From Microcaldota archaeon (GTDB lineage: Archaea; Micrarchaeota; Micrarchaeia; Micrarchaeales; CABMGC01), in contig JAKANZ010000001.1 of NCBI GenBank assembly GCA_021823435.1, forward strand, positions 1-40,330: 40,330 nucleotides of DNA, in the 5' to 3' direction. Position 1 is the stretch's first letter. Every line of letters begins with the position of its first letter. Positions 38,785 through 40,330 of the stretch are shown in pieces. The notes under the pieces are model-generated. The model was not told where the DNA came from. It searched no databases and worked only from the letters and a program-made list of their open reading frames with translations. The position numbers were made by a program, and so were the translations under genes.

Positions 38785-39480
38785 CTACGCTGTTTCACGA
38801 TATTCTACGAAGCGATTGGCAACCTTAGGAGCATAGTAGCCAAGCATGGGCTCCTTGGCGACGCCATTGGTGCGTACAATCTTGCGTATCGCTGCACGGA
38901 AAGACCCAATCTCCTCTAAACTTAGCGTCTCTGGCAGATAGATTCTAGAGGGCGCATCGCCGATTGCGCCAATAATCTGATCCCACCTAACCCTGCGAGC
39001 GTCGAATGGCACGCGCGCCTTGTCTGCGTATTCTGCTGCCTCAGAAAGGTTATACTTGACGCTGACTATGCTGCTGATGGCCGGCCATGAGAAGTACTGT
39101 GATGACTCTGGATGGCAGACCGGGCACGGGATGAAACCCAGATCGACGAATTTGGCTAGCCCCGCATCACCGACTCCAAGTATGACCTCACCTGCGTTCT
39201 TCGGGCCCCTGTTTCCGGAGGGGCAGGTCGTCAACCCGAACAACCCGGTCGATAGGCGCGCAGACCATAGAACCGGATTGGCTTCGAAGAAGGCTCCATC
39301 TACCGTAGCTTTCCTGAAGCTACCTTCTCTAAATACATAATACTGTTTGGGCGTTTTCAGCTCCGTCGCAGGTTGAGCCAATCCAACAGCCTGCTTCAGA
39401 TCCTGCCCCTTTCCCTCCGCCTCATCAGGTTTGTTTTTCTGCGCAGGCACCCCCTCTGACCGCCATTGTGGATTTAGCAT
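38785..39480 (-). CDS. hypothetical protein with CxxC zinc knuckle, 221-231 aa
   Basis: Unknown. The N-terminal ~30 residues are polar and low-complexity (VPAQKNKPDEAEGKGQD). The central part has T-T-C-P-S-G-N-R-G and F-I-P-C-P-V-C-H-P-E, about 35 residues apart, a likely three- or four-Cys zinc site. The C-terminal half is helical (SLEEIGSFRAAIRKIVR). The ATG at 39480 directly abuts a TATA sequence (CTATAAAA on the minus strand, 39481-39488), so transcription would start near 39459 and the real initiator may be GTG 39450. The frame beyond 39480 runs into the rps2 gene. Confidence 0.6.
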   Translation of the reverse strand: MLNPQWRSEGVPAQKNKPDEAEGKGQDLKQAVGLAQPATELKTPKQYYVFREGSFRKATVDGAFFEANPVLWSARLSTGLFGLTTCPSGNRGPKNAGEVILGVGDAGLAKFVDLGFIPCPVCHPESSQYFSWPAISSIVSVKYNLSEAAEYADKARVPFDARRVRWDQIIGAIGDAPSRIYLPETLSLEEIGSFRAAIRKIVRTNGVAKEPMLGYYAPKVANRFVEYRETA

Positions 39481-39509
39481 TTTTATAGATTCTTTTGAAA
39501 ACCGCAACT

Positions 39510-40124
39510 TTACTTGACCTTTATGTCTATCTTGGCTTCGAAGTCTGAAACGCTGTGCTTGAATTCGTCGTCGCTCTTTATCAGGCCCTTCTCCTTCATG
39601 AACTCCCTGGCAAGCAGCCAGTAGACAAGGGCTATCGACCTGCGGCTCTTGTTGTTGCAAGGTATGATCATGTCTACGAACTTGATCCAGTTGTCCGTGT
39701 CGCAGAGTGCAACCACCGGCGCGTTTATCTTGCTCGCCTCCTTGACCGCCTGTCTCTCGTTCCTGGTGTCGCTGACGAGCACGATATCTGGCTCAAAGAA
39801 ATCGCTCCTGTTCGGGTTTGTGAATATGCCAGGCATGACCCTGCCTTCAACGAGCCTCACGCCAGTTATCTCAGCGAACTTCTTCGCTGGAGTTATAGCG
39901 TATATTCGCGAAGCTGTCACAGCAATGACCTTCTGGTCGTACCTGGCCAGCATCTTCGCCGCAGCCTTTATCCTCCTGTCCGTATCCTCCATTTTGAGAA
40001 GGTAAAGGCCGTCGCCCCTTCGCTTGTCTATGAACCTGCTCATGCCAGGCGTTCGCACCATCGTTCCCGCCTGTATGTGTGAGTATACGTACTCCTGCCG
40101 GTCCACAAGCATCTCATCGCTCAT
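39510..40124 (-). CDS. rps2: 30S ribosomal protein uS2
   Basis: 204 aa, normal for archaeal uS2. Conserved segments: YVYSHIQAGTMVRTPGMSRFI, DTDRRIKAAAKMLARY, GRVMPGIFTNPNRSDFFEPDIVLVSDTRNERQAVKEA, PVVALCDTDNWIKFVDMIIPCNNKSRRSIALVYWLLAREFM. It binds the 30S head near the platform. Eighteen bases upstream ends an intron-containing tRNA gene; no separate TATA box fits between them, so uS2 is probably read from the tRNA promoter. GGTG lies seven bases before the ATG. Confidence 0.96.
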   Translation of the reverse strand: MSDEMLVDRQEYVYSHIQAGTMVRTPGMSRFIDKRRGDGLYLLKMEDTDRRIKAAAKMLARYDQKVIAVTASRIYAITPAKKFAEITGVRLVEGRVMPGIFTNPNRSDFFEPDIVLVSDTRNERQAVKEASKINAPVVALCDTDNWIKFVDMIIPCNNKSRRSIALVYWLLAREFMKEKGLIKSDDEFKHSVSDFEAKIDIKVK

Positions 40125-40142
40125 TCTTGCACCATTCTTTTA

Positions 40143-40237
40143 CGGGGTCGCCGCGATTTCCAGGCAGATGTCTGCCATTTGAACGCGGGTCTTGTGCGCC
40201 CTAGGCACAAAGCCTAACCAAGCTAGCCGACGACCCC
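40143..40237 (-). tRNA. tRNA with 21-nt T-loop intron, predicted anticodon AGG (Pro)
   Basis: Acceptor GGGGTCG pairs perfectly with CGACCCC, discriminator G. Anticodon stem TGTGC/GCACA with loop CTAGGGC gives anticodon AGG with the invariant U33. The T-stem CCGCG/CGCGG encloses TTCAAA, then 21 extra bases (40157-40177), then T. The extra segment forms a bulge-helix-bulge: central helix TTCA/TGGA with 3-nt bulges AAT on opposite strands, and an inner GGCAG/CTGCC hairpin. Splicing restores a normal TTCAAAT loop and a 74-nt tRNA. D-stem is weak (GGCT with GGCT), so identity and anticodon should be verified. Confidence 0.8.
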
Positions 40238-40260
40238 GCAGCTAGTTTATCGCGCACGAT

Positions 40261-40270
40261 GTTTTTATAT
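40261..40270 (-). promoter_or_regulatory. TATA box of tRNA-rps2 unit
   Basis: ATATAAAAAC on the minus strand, centred about 29 bp upstream of the tRNA 5' end. It is the only good promoter candidate for both the tRNA and the downstream rps2 gene. The rest of the right edge (to 40330) shows no gene. Confidence 0.55.
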
Positions 40271-40330
40271 CCGATTCATTAGTGTTTCAACATTCTCAAT
40301 TTTATCCTTTATAGGATTATGCGGACCTTT

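Overview
The window is a gene-dense stretch of an archaeal chromosome. Evidence for Archaea: aIF1A, aIF2-beta, ribosomal proteins eS8 and uS2, RIO1 kinase, a KEOPS Cgi121-like subunit, CDP-archaeol synthase, archaeal-type AlaRS, a 7S SRP RNA, class III (type IV pilin) signal peptides, and a tRNA interrupted by a bulge-helix-bulge intron. Many genes have a TATA box about 26 bp before the start codon and so look leaderless. Short compact proteins, tiny intergenic gaps and a tRNA intron outside the anticodon loop suggest a DPANN lineage, perhaps Micrarchaeota-like; that placement is inference. No gene-free stretch exceeds 300 bases.

Layout. 1-900: end of a TatD-type hydrolase gene and a hypothetical protein (minus). 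987-5380: a plus-strand run with a membrane-anchored DUF929 thioredoxin-like protein, a membrane protein, a V4R-domain protein, SecY and a small membrane protein. 5414-7958: LemA and HtpX followed by two tandem paralogous hypothetical genes (minus). 8007-12748: a hypothetical protein and a minimal type IV pilus locus (ATPase, two membrane-platform proteins, two pilin-like proteins). 12854-13430: a winged-helix regulator and a small ubiquitin-fold-like protein. 13435-17165: eS8, a hypothetical protein, a transcarbamoylase, a HIT protein, a cytidine-deaminase-fold protein and an FNR-type flavoprotein (minus). 17225-22679: translation and tRNA-modification genes (Cgi121, Sua5/YrdC, RIO1, aIF1A, aIF2-beta), an ERCC4 nuclease, a TrpF-like TIM barrel and the SRP RNA. 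22887-25730: tRNA-Ser(GCU), a secreted DUF4382 protein, a zinc-binding protein and a helical protein. 25860-28637: a MoxR ATPase plus VWA protein pair. 28697-33899: TRAM protein, HAD phosphatase, Cas4-like nuclease, AlaRS, CarS. 33900-40237: small hypotheticals, AdoMet decarboxylase, MetRS, another pilin, two unknown proteins, uS2, and a tRNA gene directly upstream of uS2.

Most notable: (i) a tRNA gene with a 21-nt intron in the T-loop, predicted anticodon AGG, lying 18 nt upstream of rps2; (ii) several ORFs whose only plausible full-length starts are AUA or AUU, most of them with Shine-Dalgarno-like sequence in front; (iii) an ornithine-carbamoyltransferase-like enzyme lacking the SMG and HCLP substrate motifs; (iv) a possible orphan small RNA with TATA box, 11-bp hairpin and T-run; (v) a tandem duplicated family attached to a LemA-HtpX operon; (vi) a palindrome directly upstream of an unknown gene. 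All functional calls come from reading motifs by eye, without database searches.
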